Shown here in pieces: positions 1 through 6,870 of a DNA stretch of 64,000 nt. The notes beneath the pieces are model-generated. The model saw only the letters and a program-made list of their open reading frames with translations. It had not been told where the DNA came from and did no database searches. Numbering within the stretch: the first letter of the stretch is position 1; each line of letters begins with the position of its first letter. The position numbers and the translations under genes were made by a program. The DNA is from Streptococcus iniae. Its GTDB lineage: Bacteria; Bacillota; Bacilli; Lactobacillales; Streptococcaceae. The DNA lies in contig NZ_CP132230.1 in assembly GCF_030732225.1 (NCBI RefSeq), positions 896,001-960,000 on the forward strand. Reading direction: 5' to 3'.

Positions 1-28
1 GCTAGCTTTTGTTGGAGGATTTTTTAGA

Positions 29-1249
29 ATGAATGAATTTGAAGATTTGCTAAACAGTGTTAGCGAAGTCAACCCTGGTGATGTTGTCACTGCGGAAGTT
101 TTAACAGTAGATAACGGTCAAGCAAACGTTGTTATTGATGGTACTGGTGTTGAGGGTGTCTTGACACTTCGTGAATTGACTAACGATCGTGATGCAGACA
201 TTAACGATTTTGTTAAAGCTGGCGACACAGTTGAAGTACTTGTTCTTCGTCAAGTAGTAGGTAAAGATACTGATACAGTTACTTTCCTAGTGTCTAAAAA
301 ACGTTTGGAAGCTCGCAAAGCATGGGACAAACTTGTAGGTCGTGAAGGTGAAGTAGTTACTGTTAAAGGAACTCGCGCTGTTAAAGGTGGACTTTCAGTT
401 GAGTTTGAAGGATTACGTGGATTCATCCCAGCCTCAATGATCGACACTCGTTTTGTTCGCAACACAGAAAAATTTGTTGGTCAAGAGTTTGATGCTAAAA
501 TCAAAGAAGTTGATGCAGCTGAAAACCGCTTTATCTTATCACGTCGTGAAGTTATCGAAGAAGCAGCTACTGAGGCTCGTCAAGAAGTTTTCTCAAAACT
601 TTCAGAAGGTTCTGTTGTAACAGGTACTGTTGCTCGTTTAACTAGCTTTGGTGCTTTCATCGACCTTGGTGGTGTTGATGGACTTGTTCACGTGACTGAA
701 CTTTCACATGAACGTAATGTTTCACCTAAATCAGTTGTTTCTGTAGGTGAAGAAGTTGAAGTTAAAGTACTTTCAATCGATGAAGAAGCAGGTCGTGTTT
801 CATTGTCACTTAAAGCTACAACACCTGGACCATGGGATGGCGTTGAACAAAAACTTGCTCAAGGCGATGTCGTTGAAGGTAAAGTTAAACGTTTGACTGA
901 CTTCGGTGCTTTTGTTGAAGTATTACCTGGAATTGATGGACTTGTTCACATTTCACAAATTTCTCACAAACGTGTTGAAAATCCAAAAGATGTACTTTCT
1001 GTAGGTCAAGATGTAACTGTTAAAGTTCTTGAAGTAAATGCTGCTGATGAGCGTGTATCACTTTCAATTAAAGCTTTAGAGGAGCGTCCAGCACAATCTG
1101 AAGATAACAACGCTAACAACAGCAACAAAGACGAAAATCGTCAATCGCGTCCACGTCGTCCAAAACGTGAAGTTAAACGTGATTACGAATTACCAGAAAC
1201 TCAAACTGGTTTCTCAATGGCTGACTTGTTCGGTGATATTGAATTGTAA
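29..1249 (+). CDS. rpsA: 30S ribosomal protein S1
   Basis: RNA-binding ribosomal protein that helps mRNA bind the 30S subunit. The 406-residue product has four S1-type OB repeats at roughly residues 14-90, 105-175, 190-262 and 275-350. The last two carry typical S1 signatures ([15 protein letters not shown] and [14 protein letters not shown], each followed by GLVH). The length and four-domain form match the Gram-positive S1 homologue rather than the six-domain enterobacterial protein. A good ribosome-binding site (ggagg, 15-19) supports the start. The C-terminal tail is charged and asparagine-rich. Codon use is that of a highly expressed host gene. A terminator follows directly. Confidence 0.95.
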   Translation: MNEFEDLLNSVSEVNPGDVVTAEVLTVDNGQANVVIDGTGVEGVLTLRELTNDRDADINDFVKAGDTVEVLVLRQVVGKDTDTVTFLVSKKRLEARKAWDKLVGREGEVVTVKGTRAVKGGLSVEFEGLRGFIPASMIDTRFVRNTEKFVGQEFDAKIKEVDAAENRFILSRREVIEEAATEARQEVFSKLSEGSVVTGTVARLTSFGAFIDLGGVDGLVHVTELSHERNVSPKSVVSVGEEVEVKVLSIDEEAGRVSLSLKATTPGPWDGVEQKLAQGDVVEGKVKRLTDFGAFVEVLPGIDGLVHISQISHKRVENPKDVLSVGQDVTVKVLEVNAADERVSLSIKALEERPAQSEDNNANNSNKDENRQSRPRRPKREVKRDYELPETQTGFSMADLFGDIEL

Positions 1250-1260
1250 TAAATCCAAAA

Positions 1261-1288
1261 AACTGGAAGATTTTCTTCTGGTTTTTTT
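1261..1288 (+). terminator. Rho-independent terminator of rpsA
   Basis: A 10-bp stem (AACTGGAAGA paired with TCTTCTGGTT, two G-U pairs) with a 3-nt loop is followed by a T run. It lies 11 bases after the rpsA stop codon. Confidence 0.85.
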
Positions 1289-1466
1289 ATTGCTAAAATG
1301 GTAAATCTAAGCTCACCAATTTCTTAAAATGTTTGAGATGATTTGCAATTATGAATCTCCTCAGTAAGTGTTTCCTCTTTTTCTAATATGCTGCTTGTTT
1401 TAGGAATTGTTTTTTATGATCGTGATCCTATACTATTCGTGCATTTTAGAATGTTTGTTTAGAAGT

Positions 1467-2538
1467 GCTAAATTTCAAGTCCAAGTTAGCCAACGGTTAA
1501 AAACTCTTTAGGAGATTTGTAGTCTAATATTTTCTTAGGATAGTTGTTTATCCAATTTTCAATGAATGCGACCTCTCTTTGGGTCGTTTTCTTTGTTCCT
1601 TTAGGTAACCATCTTCTGATCAGTCTGTTGTGGTTCTCATTCGTTCCCCTTTCCCAGGAAGCGTAGGGATGTGCGTAGTAGATATCTTCTTTTGGAAAGA
1701 CAAGAGAAAGTCTGTTGAATTCAGTTCCGTTATCAGCTGTAATAGAGTGAATAGAGTGAGTCTTTACTATACTTTCTAAGGCATGATTGACCGACTGAGC
1801 AGACTTATCCGGAATGAGTCTGATAATCTGGTGACGACTACGGCGGTCTGTTAGAGTTAGTAGACATTCATTCTTAGCCCTTGTTAGAATGACCGTATCA
1901 ATTTCATAATGCCCATTTTCAAGTCTACGATTAATCGCATCAGGTCTTTTCTCAATGGATTGACCAGCAGGTTTGAAACGAGGGCTAGCCTTCTTTGATT
2001 TTCCCTTTCTTTTCCTTGGATACAAGATGTGATCAGAATGGATGCCAAGGTGTCCGTTATGAATCCAATAATAGATGGTTGAAACAGGAACAGCTATACC
2101 TTTCGACTTCACCATCATTTCAGGTGAAAAGTTCTGCCTCATATAGTGCAGAATCCTCTCTTTCGTATCTTTATCCAAGCCAATAGAACGAATAGAATTT
2201 CGTCGTTTATTCTCATAGCTAGCTTGAGCGTAGTCAGCTTGATAAATCATTTCAAATTTACCTTTACGAATTTGTTGTCTAACAAGTCCTCGTTTAACCT
2301 CATTATGAATGGTTTGAGGCGCTTTACCTAGCAAGTTAGCGATGGCTCTATTGGACTTTCCTTCTGACTTCCATTTCTCGATGAAGTAACGCTCAGCTAT
2401 TGTCAAATGTTTTCCTTTTGGTGTATAATGTTCATGCATCTCAAAGTGTCCTATCTTGTGTTTGTGGTGAACTACAAGTATATCTCTTTGAGATGTTTTT
2501 TCATACCCTCAGATGGCTAACTTCATTTTAGAACTTTC
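1467..2538 (-). mobile_element. IS30-family insertion sequence
   Basis: One transposase gene fills the element. Both ends carry the inverted motif AAGTTAGCCA (left about 1482-1491, complementary copy near 2514-2523) inside imperfect terminal repeats. A perfect 15-bp direct repeat, TGTTTGTTTAGAAGT, lies just outside at 1452-1466 and 2539-2553 and could be a long target duplication. The exact ends are inferred from these repeats. The element sits between rpsA and the tRNA-Arg promoter. Confidence 0.75.
1486..2439 (-). CDS. IS30-family transposase
   Basis: A DDE transposase of 317 residues, the usual IS30-family size. The N-terminal helix-turn-helix region (about residues 10-50, LTIAERYFIEKW and SNRAIANLLGKAPQTIHNEV) binds the terminal repeats. 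The catalytic core has the IS30-type acidic triad, seen as HYEIDTV, ITADNGTEF and YASWERGTNENHNRLIRRW. The frame is intact, so the copy is probably active. It is the only gene of the insertion sequence and points away from the tRNA gene. Confidence 0.93.
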   Translation of the reverse strand: MHEHYTPKGKHLTIAERYFIEKWKSEGKSNRAIANLLGKAPQTIHNEVKRGLVRQQIRKGKFEMIYQADYAQASYENKRRNSIRSIGLDKDTKERILHYMRQNFSPEMMVKSKGIAVPVSTIYYWIHNGHLGIHSDHILYPRKRKGKSKKASPRFKPAGQSIEKRPDAINRRLENGHYEIDTVILTRAKNECLLTLTDRRSRHQIIRLIPDKSAQSVNHALESIVKTHSIHSITADNGTEFNRLSLVFPKEDIYYAHPYASWERGTNENHNRLIRRWLPKGTKKTTQREVAFIENWINNYPKKILDYKSPKEFLTVG

Positions 2539-2570
2539 TGTTTGTTTAGAAGTTATTTGTCTTAATGCAT

Positions 2571-2598
2571 TTTACATCTTTGGAAAATATGGTATACT
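2571..2598 (+). promoter_or_regulatory. Promoter of tRNA-Arg
   Basis: A TTTACA -35 box and a TATACT -10 box are separated by 16 bases, and the tRNA starts 12 bases after the -10 box. The right end of the insertion sequence lies only about 30 bp upstream. Confidence 0.7.
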
Positions 2599-2610
2599 AA
2601 TAGGGTGTTG

Positions 2611-2682
2611 CCACCTTTAGTGTAATGGATATCACGCAAGATTCCGGTTCTTGAAATGGGGGTTCGATTCCCTCAAGGTGGA
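2611..2682 (+). tRNA. tRNA-Arg (anticodon CCG)
   Basis: A full cloverleaf can be drawn. The acceptor is CCACCTT/AAGGTGG with discriminator A. The D arm is GTG..CAC. The anticodon stem is CAAGA/TCTTG with loop TTCCGGT, so the anticodon is CCG. The T arm is GGGGG-TTCGATT-CCCTC. CCA is not encoded. The gene reads arginine codon CGG. Confidence 0.92.
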
Positions 2683-2701
2683 TAGTTGACTAAAAAAAGA
2701 C

Positions 2702-2782
2702 CAACTCTTAAGCTGATAGATGTTCTCTTATTGTTTTTAGGAACATGAAGAGAGTACCTTGCTTATCGAGTTGTTCTTTTTT
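2702..2782. terminator. Branched bidirectional terminator between tRNA-Arg and the lipoprotein gene
   Basis: An outer stem (CAACTCTTAAGC at 2702-2713 with GCTTATCGAGTTG at 2761-2773) encloses a second hairpin (ATGTTC 2720-2725 with GAACAT 2741-2746). T-rich runs follow the outer stem on both strands. It can therefore end tRNA transcription rightward and lipoprotein transcription leftward. Confidence 0.65.
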
Positions 2783-2783
2783 A

Positions 2784-3395
2784 TTATTTTAATAGGGCAT
2801 TTTGTGATTTTTTTGTTAATTTTCCGTCTTCAAATATGAGTGAAATGTTTGCGCCTTGAGAATCTGTTTTAAGACCACTAATCCAAACGGCTTGAAGTTG
2901 TTCTTTATCAGTTGAAATAGCTTGTGTGTAATCATCGGGCTCTGTTAGAATCTTTGTGACTTGATTATAAGTCATGCCTTCTTTGATTTTGTTATATTCT
3001 TTAAGTCCTAATTTCAGGTCACGATTGAAGATGAAGTTCTGAATTGATTTAATGATTGTGCTATTTTCGTATAAACTAGCAGTAATTGTTACCTGATCAA
3101 ATGTCCAAGTATAAGAATCAAGAGTTACATCTCCTGCGGGTTTTGTGTCGTGCTTATTTGGTTCACCATATAGAGTTTTAAGTTCTTCGAGACTTGTTCC
3201 ATTTTTGAAGTTTTCATGTCTAGAAGCAATTGAGATTTTTTCAAATGCAGCGCGCTTGTCTTGGTTAGCGGCTATCATTGTTGCTTTTTTCTCTTCTTTT
3301 TTGGTGCTGTCTTTGGCATTGTGTTTGGAACATGCAATGAGCATCATCGTTAGAAGTGGCAAAACAAGAAGTGTGATGATAGTGTTTTTTTTCAT
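2784..3395 (-). CDS. Lipoprotein with tandem BLIP/SmpA-like repeats (DUF3862-like)
   Basis: A secreted, membrane-anchored protein of 203 residues. The signal peptide (MKKNTIITLLVLPLLTMMLIAC) ends in the lipobox LIAC, predicting lipidation at Cys22. The mature part has two similar modules. One has SLEELKTLYGEPN and a YTWTFDQVTITASLYEN strand region; the other has IKEGMTYNQVTKILTEPDDYTQ followed by a strand-rich end. This pattern is typical of DUF3862/BLIP-like lipoproteins, whose function is not established. The start has an aggg ribosome site. The gene is monocistronic and shares a bidirectional terminator with the tRNA. Confidence 0.8.
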   Translation of the reverse strand: MKKNTIITLLVLPLLTMMLIACSKHNAKDSTKKEEKKATMIAANQDKRAAFEKISIASRHENFKNGTSLEELKTLYGEPNKHDTKPAGDVTLDSYTWTFDQVTITASLYENSTIIKSIQNFIFNRDLKLGLKEYNKIKEGMTYNQVTKILTEPDDYTQAISTDKEQLQAVWISGLKTDSQGANISLIFEDGKLTKKSQNALLK

Positions 3396-3424
3396 AATAT
3401 ACCCTGTTCTTTTTTAGTAATTTC

Positions 3425-3433
3425 ATTATAGCA
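3425..3433 (-). promoter_or_regulatory. Extended -10 promoter of the lipoprotein gene
   Basis: On the minus strand the sequence reads TGCTATAAT, a perfect extended -10 element, about 30 bases upstream of the start codon. No good -35 box is visible. Confidence 0.55.
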
Positions 3434-3604
3434 TATTCCCTTTTCTGATAGAATCTCTAGTTGACATCTTTTCTTACAATTGTATAGATAGACTGAAACG
3501 TCTTAATACACTTTGGAAAGCTTCTAAGTGACTTAGGCTAAGTTGGAGTATAACTGTCAGAATAAATGAAGAAAACTTTTAGTAGTCATAAAAACGTTAC
3601 AGGA

Positions 3605-3623
3605 AGTTGTCAATTTAGTTGTC
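3605..3623. repeat. Arm-type repeats outside the prophage core
   Basis: Two copies of AGTTGTC lie 12 bp apart, at 3605 and 3617. The same pair occurs at the integrase end (3769, 3781) and in the right phage arm (44793, 44804). This pair lies on the chromosome side of the left core site. Together with the following A-rich stretch and terminator it resembles the right phage arm, which suggests a remnant of an earlier integration. From 3434 to 3604 I see no gene. Confidence 0.5.
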
Positions 3624-3656
3624 AATAATTATAGAAACTTATGAATAGAACAAAAA

Positions 3657-3681
3657 GAAAAAACCTTGGATTAACAAGGTT
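3657..3681 (-). terminator. Terminator: displaced original or remnant ssrA terminator
   Basis: Read leftward, AACCTTG (complement of 3675-3681) pairs with CAAGGTT (complement of 3662-3668) and a T run follows. In an empty site this would lie about 30 bases beyond the tmRNA 3' end. A near-identical hairpin now serves ssrA at 44853-44877. Confidence 0.6.
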
Positions 3682-3713
3682 TATATCAGTTAGGGGAACA
3701 TATGATACCTTAT

Positions 3714-3732
3714 GATGGAGCTGGTGGGAGTC
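3714..3732. other. Left prophage attachment site (19-bp core)
   Basis: The 19-bp sequence starting GATGGAGCTGG is identical to 44910-44928 and matches the last bases of tmRNA. Integrase lies immediately inside. It marks the left prophage boundary. Confidence 0.88.
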
Positions 3733-3768
3733 ACTTTATACTAGTAATATCAATAGGTTTCTCTTTTT

Positions 3769-3787
3769 AGTTGTCAATGAAGTTGTC
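3769..3787. repeat. Arm-type integrase binding repeats, left arm
   Basis: AGTTGTC occurs at 3769 and 3781, overlapping the 3' end of the integrase gene. The spacing matches the pair in the right arm. Tyrosine integrases of this class bind such arm repeats through their N-terminal domain, so the role is inferred. Confidence 0.5.
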
Positions 3788-4862
3788 TGTCACTTACAAA
3801 TTGATTAAATTTAGTCCCCATATCATCGACTGCTGATTGTGTAATATGAGTGTAAACATTCATTGTTGTTTGTAAATCACCGTGACCTAACCTGTGCTGG
3901 ACTTGTTTTAATGATAGTCCTGACTCAAACAATAGACTAGCATGTGTATGTCTAAAACCGTGAATTGTGATTGGTGGCAATTTGGTATCGCTGGTTAATT
4001 GTAATAACCATTTACGTGGTAGGCTAGGTGTCATGATTCCACCTGATTCAGATTGGAACATTAAAGTTGATGTCGGAAACGTCTCGTGTAATTCGTTCAA
4101 TATTTCAACTGTTTCATCATCTAAGCTGATTAATCTATCACTTGATTTAGTCTTTGTAACATCTATTTCTAGCCCTGTAAATGTACGTGTAACAGCTTTG
4201 TTTATAGTCAGAGTGTTATTGTTAAAGTCATCCCAAGTTAGCGCTAAAAGCTCTCCTTTACGTATTCCGGTAAATGCTAACAACCTAAATAAAGCTATCT
4301 TCTCAATATCATCAGTTTCATCCACTAATTTTAAAAATATTTTCAATTCATCCAAGCTGTAGAAGTTATTATCCTTTTTTCGTTCTCGTTTTATCTTAGG
4401 AGGAGTTATCGGCAAAGCTGGATTGCTATTTAAATAACCATATCTTATAGCTAAGTTTAATATATTCCTTACAATGCCGAGAATTTTAGCGCCGTATTTT
4501 AGATCATAACACCATTGTTCCGTTAATTGTTGGATAAGTAGGGGTGTAATATCCCCAATCTTTACATTACTTAATTTTGGCAATATATGATTATTGATAT
4601 TTCTTTCTGTTTTTAAGTACGTGCTACCTTGTACAGTTTTTTCGTATTCTTTCAGCCATTGTTTAGTTAATTTTCCAAAAGTCATATTAGTTTGTGGTTC
4701 TGAAAGTTCAGCTTGTAAGTTTATCAATGTTGCTTTAGCTTTCGCTTTAGTCTCAAATCCAGACCGTCTTATGTATTTCTTTTTTCCGTCTACAATTCCA
4801 ATATACAATAAAAATTTGTAATATGTCTTACCATTCGATTTTTTATAAGATTCTATTTCCAT
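3774..4862 (-). CDS. int: Phage tyrosine integrase
   Basis: Site-specific recombinase that inserts and excises the prophage at the tmRNA 3' end. The 362 residues contain an N-terminal arm-binding domain (about 1-55), a SAM-like core-binding domain (about 58-150) and a C-terminal catalytic domain. The catalytic residues are visible: Arg201 (FTGIRKGEL), His301/Arg304 (HGFRHTH), His327 (LGHGD) and Tyr337 (MNVYTH). A gaaagg site precedes the start. The gene lies directly beside the left core, as expected. The start codon overlaps the -35 box of a rightward promoter. Confidence 0.96.
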   Translation of the reverse strand: MEIESYKKSNGKTYYKFLLYIGIVDGKKKYIRRSGFETKAKAKATLINLQAELSEPQTNMTFGKLTKQWLKEYEKTVQGSTYLKTERNINNHILPKLSNVKIGDITPLLIQQLTEQWCYDLKYGAKILGIVRNILNLAIRYGYLNSNPALPITPPKIKRERKKDNNFYSLDELKIFLKLVDETDDIEKIALFRLLAFTGIRKGELLALTWDDFNNNTLTINKAVTRTFTGLEIDVTKTKSSDRLISLDDETVEILNELHETFPTSTLMFQSESGGIMTPSLPRKWLLQLTSDTKLPPITIHGFRHTHASLLFESGLSLKQVQHRLGHGDLQTTMNVYTHITQSAVDDMGTKFNQFVSDRQLH

Positions 4863-4890
4863 TGATAAAACCTTTCGTTTTTGCTACAAT
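4862..4890 (+). promoter_or_regulatory. Rightward promoter of a putative sRNA
   Basis: TTGATA at 4862-4867 and TACAAT at 4885-4890 are separated by exactly 17 bases. No plus-strand gene follows, only two hairpins ending in a T run. Confidence 0.6.
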
Positions 4891-4896
4891 AGAGTA

Positions 4897-4974
4897 CAAG
4901 AAAAGACATTCTTTTCTTTCCAAATTTTTGCCTCACACTTCGCTTTGGTCGGTGGATAGTGTGGGGCTTTTTTT
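4897..4974 (+). ncRNA. Putative phage sRNA antisense to the int leader
   Basis: The predicted transcript is about 78 nt. It has a first hairpin AGAAAAG-ACATT-CTTTTCT (4899-4917). A 10-bp terminator stem follows (GCCTCACACT 4930-4939 with AGTGTGGGGC 4958-4967), then seven Ts. It lies on the plus strand between two minus-strand genes and is complementary to the region upstream of int, so it could affect int translation or readthrough from the upstream gene. Expression is inferred only. Confidence 0.5.
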
Positions 4975-5776
4975 ATTGTCCGTATGAATTTACAGTATAA
5001 TTAGTCCCTAGCATTGCAGGTATAGTTTGCTCATTTCCCATAACAGTTTTATAAGTAGTGAGTCCTGCGTTTAATCCATAGACAGTTACATTGTCGTCTT
5101 CAGCAATAACATCTTTATAGTTAGAGTTTTCAATAGTTATCAATACAACTTGGTCATAATCGTCATTGATTGCCAATCTCAAATTCATACCTTCATTTGA
5201 TTTCATAGCTTGGATAACAGTTCCTGTCACTTGGATTTTACTAGCTAGAGTTACTTTATCATGATTCCATTCATTAAAATCAACTAACGGATATGTTTCA
5301 GGTTCAAATGGTTCTTCCGAAGATGAAGAAGGAGTGCTTGATTCTTTTGTTTTAGTATCTTTTTTCTTTTCAATAGGCTTTTTAGTTTCGGCTTTCGTTT
5401 CATTTTTAGCTTCAATTTTCTTAGTTTTCTTAGGCTCTATTTTTTTCTCTACTTTTGACTCAGGAGACGCAACTTTTTTAGCTTCTTCTTTTTTTGGTGC
5501 AAATATAGCAGTAATAACAAGAATAGAGGTAACTACCAATACTGGGATAAACTTCTTCTGATTAGAAGGAATTTCAATCTTGCCATTTTCATCACTTTTA
5601 GTCATAGCAGCATTAAAAGCATCATAATAACTTAACAACATTGGAACAAATGTCAAACTAAATAATAAATATAAAACACCATATTTCGTATTTTTTGAAT
5701 AGAATTGGTGAGCTCCTAAACCGCCAAAAAATATTGCAAGCAATATATAAGCAACTTTGTTAACACGATGATTCAT
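4973..5776 (-). CDS. TM2-domain membrane protein with C-terminal OB-like domain
   Basis: A 267-residue membrane protein of the lysogeny module. Residues 1-55 form a TM2 domain (VAYILLAIFFGGLGAHQFY followed by a second hydrophobic segment). A third membrane helix lies near 76-92 (FIPVLVVTSILVITAIF). A long Lys/Glu-rich linker (about 95-150) follows. The C-terminal 100 residues (VTLASKIQVTGTVIQA onward) look like an extracellular OB-fold/tRNA_anti-like domain. Proteins of this kind often lie between integrase and repressor in streptococcal prophages. A role in superinfection exclusion is possible from position but is not shown. It is probably co-transcribed with int. Confidence 0.75.
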   Translation of the reverse strand: MNHRVNKVAYILLAIFFGGLGAHQFYSKNTKYGVLYLLFSLTFVPMLLSYYDAFNAAMTKSDENGKIEIPSNQKKFIPVLVVTSILVITAIFAPKKEEAKKVASPESKVEKKIEPKKTKKIEAKNETKAETKKPIEKKKDTKTKESSTPSSSSEEPFEPETYPLVDFNEWNHDKVTLASKIQVTGTVIQAMKSNEGMNLRLAINDDYDQVVLITIENSNYKDVIAEDDNVTVYGLNAGLTTYKTVMGNEQTIPAMLGTNYTVNSYGQ

Positions 5777-5791
5777 AATAAATCTCCTTAT

Positions 5792-6139
5792 TTATATTAA
5801 ATTTTTAAACTCATTTACTACCATTTGCTCGTCACAAATGGTTTTTAATCTATACGCATCCATGAATCTACAAACGTTAAAATCCTCTATGAAATCAAGT
5901 GATGGAATATATTCCAGTAATAAATGATGAATCATATTGCGATCAGCCTGTGCTTCAAATTTTTCTTTTAAAAATGAGTAATTTTCCAAATACTGCCCAA
6001 CATGCCCCATCTCGTGATACAAAACTTTCTTTTGGTCGATGTCATCAAGATAAGCGTTGATAAAGATAGTGTCGCAAGGCTGTATATACAACCCACTGTT
6101 GCCTGTCTCACGACCGTCAAAGTATTTTACAGCTGTCAT
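5792..6139 (-). CDS. ImmA/IrrE-family metallopeptidase-like protein
   Basis: The 115-residue product contains the zinc-protease signature HEMGH (residues 42-46) in KVLYHEMGHVGQYLENY. ImmA proteins cleave the phage repressor when the host is stressed. The gene lies just downstream of the CI-like repressor (12-bp gap) and is probably co-transcribed with it, the usual arrangement. It is shorter than many ImmA proteins at the N terminus. Confidence 0.8.
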   Translation of the reverse strand: MTAVKYFDGRETGNSGLYIQPCDTIFINAYLDDIDQKKVLYHEMGHVGQYLENYSFLKEKFEAQADRNMIHHLLLEYIPSLDFIEDFNVCRFMDAYRLKTICDEQMVVNEFKNLI

Positions 6140-6151
6140 ATATATATCTTT

Positions 6152-6502
6152 CTATTCTTTATTTTTCACCATATTTTCAAGTAATGATTTTATCAATTCG
6201 GCATCGTTCTCATCTAATGTATGACCGTCAAACGCAACTGTGCGATTAAGTACGTCTTTAAGGTCTATTGTTTGCTCTCGTCTTGGTTCTTTGTCTTCAA
6301 TCAAATCAGATTTTTGAACACCAAAATAATTTGCTAACATTTCTATTTTATCAATTCTTGGATAAGTTCTTCCAATAGTCCAATCAGTTACTGTAGTATA
6401 CTTAAACCCTAAATCTTCGACTAATTTATTTCTATCAATTCCACGACGTTCCATAAAGCGATTTAAATTTTTAGCAAAAACTTCTTTATTTCCTAGTGAC
6501 AT
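6152..6502 (-). CDS. CI-like phage repressor (HTH_XRE)
   Basis: Lysogeny repressor of 116 residues. The N-terminal HTH (FAKNLNRFMERRGIDRNKLVEDLGFKYTTVTDW, given in two parts: FAKNLNRFMERRG and LGFKYTTVTDWTIGR) is followed by a short C-terminal part without a peptidase domain. An upstream in-frame ATG exists at 6538, but it lies before the -10 box. The start at 6502 has an aggag site at the right spacing, so I chose it. It faces cro across overlapping promoters and operators. The partner ImmA-like gene is downstream. Confidence 0.87.
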   Translation of the reverse strand: MSLGNKEVFAKNLNRFMERRGIDRNKLVEDLGFKYTTVTDWTIGRTYPRIDKIEMLANYFGVQKSDLIEDKEPRREQTIDLKDVLNRTVAFDGHTLDENDAELIKSLLENMVKNKE

Positions 6503-6526
6503 ATTTATCAGCTCCTTATATAGTAG

Positions 6527-6555
6527 ATTATACGACAATAACGTAATGATGTAAA
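6527..6555 (-). promoter_or_regulatory. Repressor promoter (leftward)
   Basis: On the minus strand TTTACA and TATAAT are separated by 17 bases. One ACGTAAT operator half-site (6541-6547) lies in the spacer, which suggests autoregulation. Confidence 0.75.
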
Positions 6556-6608
6556 GTAAAAACAGAAAAAAATCGTAAAAAAACGTAATTTTGTTCTTGG
6601 CATTACGT
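6541..6608. promoter_or_regulatory. Operator cluster of the lysis/lysogeny switch
   Basis: ACGTAAT occurs at 6541-6547 and 6583-6589, and its inverse ATTACGT at 6602-6608, overlapping the two divergent promoters. A related palindrome lies after cro at 6836-6848. These are the likely repressor and Cro sites. Confidence 0.6.
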
Positions 6609-6625
6609 TTTAAACATAATATAAT
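6597..6625 (+). promoter_or_regulatory. Early rightward promoter (cro promoter)
   Basis: TTGGCA at 6597-6602 and TATAAT at 6620-6625 have a 17-base spacer. The inverted operator copy ATTACGT overlaps the -35 box, so repressor binding would block it. Confidence 0.8.
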
Positions 6626-6649
6626 GGTTATACAAAGAAAGGAGGAACA

Positions 6650-6841
6650 ATGAAATATACGCTTAAGACATTAAGAAGCCTGAAAAATTGGACTCAATTA
6701 GAAGCATCTCAATCCATTGGTGTATCAGCAGATACATGGAGTAAATGGGAACGAGGAAAAAACGCACCGGGATATAAGAATGTTCAAAAGATAGTTGACA
6801 CATTCGGTGTTCCATATGATGACATTATTTTTTTACCGTAA
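6650..6841 (+). CDS. Cro-like HTH regulator
   Basis: A 63-residue protein that is nearly all helix-turn-helix domain (LRSLKNWTQLEASQSIGVSADTWSKWERG). It is the first gene of the early rightward operon and faces the repressor gene, as Cro does. A strong aaaggagg site precedes the start. The stop codon lies inside the palindrome CCGTAATTTACGG (6836-6848). Confidence 0.87.
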   Translation: MKYTLKTLRSLKNWTQLEASQSIGVSADTWSKWERGKNAPGYKNVQKIVDTFGVPYDDIIFLP

Positions 6842-6848
6842 TTTACGG
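6836..6848. promoter_or_regulatory. Palindromic operator-like site
   Basis: CCGTAATTTACGG is a perfect 13-base palindrome related to the ACGTAAT operators of the switch. It covers the cro stop codon and lies ahead of the antirepressor. Confidence 0.45.
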
Positions 6849-6870
6849 TTTAAACGTAGAAAGGAGCAAC

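Noticed and set aside
1995..2331. Plus-strand frames opposite the transposase
   Set aside because: They are antisense shadows of the intact IS30 transposase gene.
5792..6502. Toxin-antitoxin pair (HTH plus HExxH protein)
   Set aside because: The order repressor-ImmA next to divergent cro and integrase is the normal phage lysogeny module.
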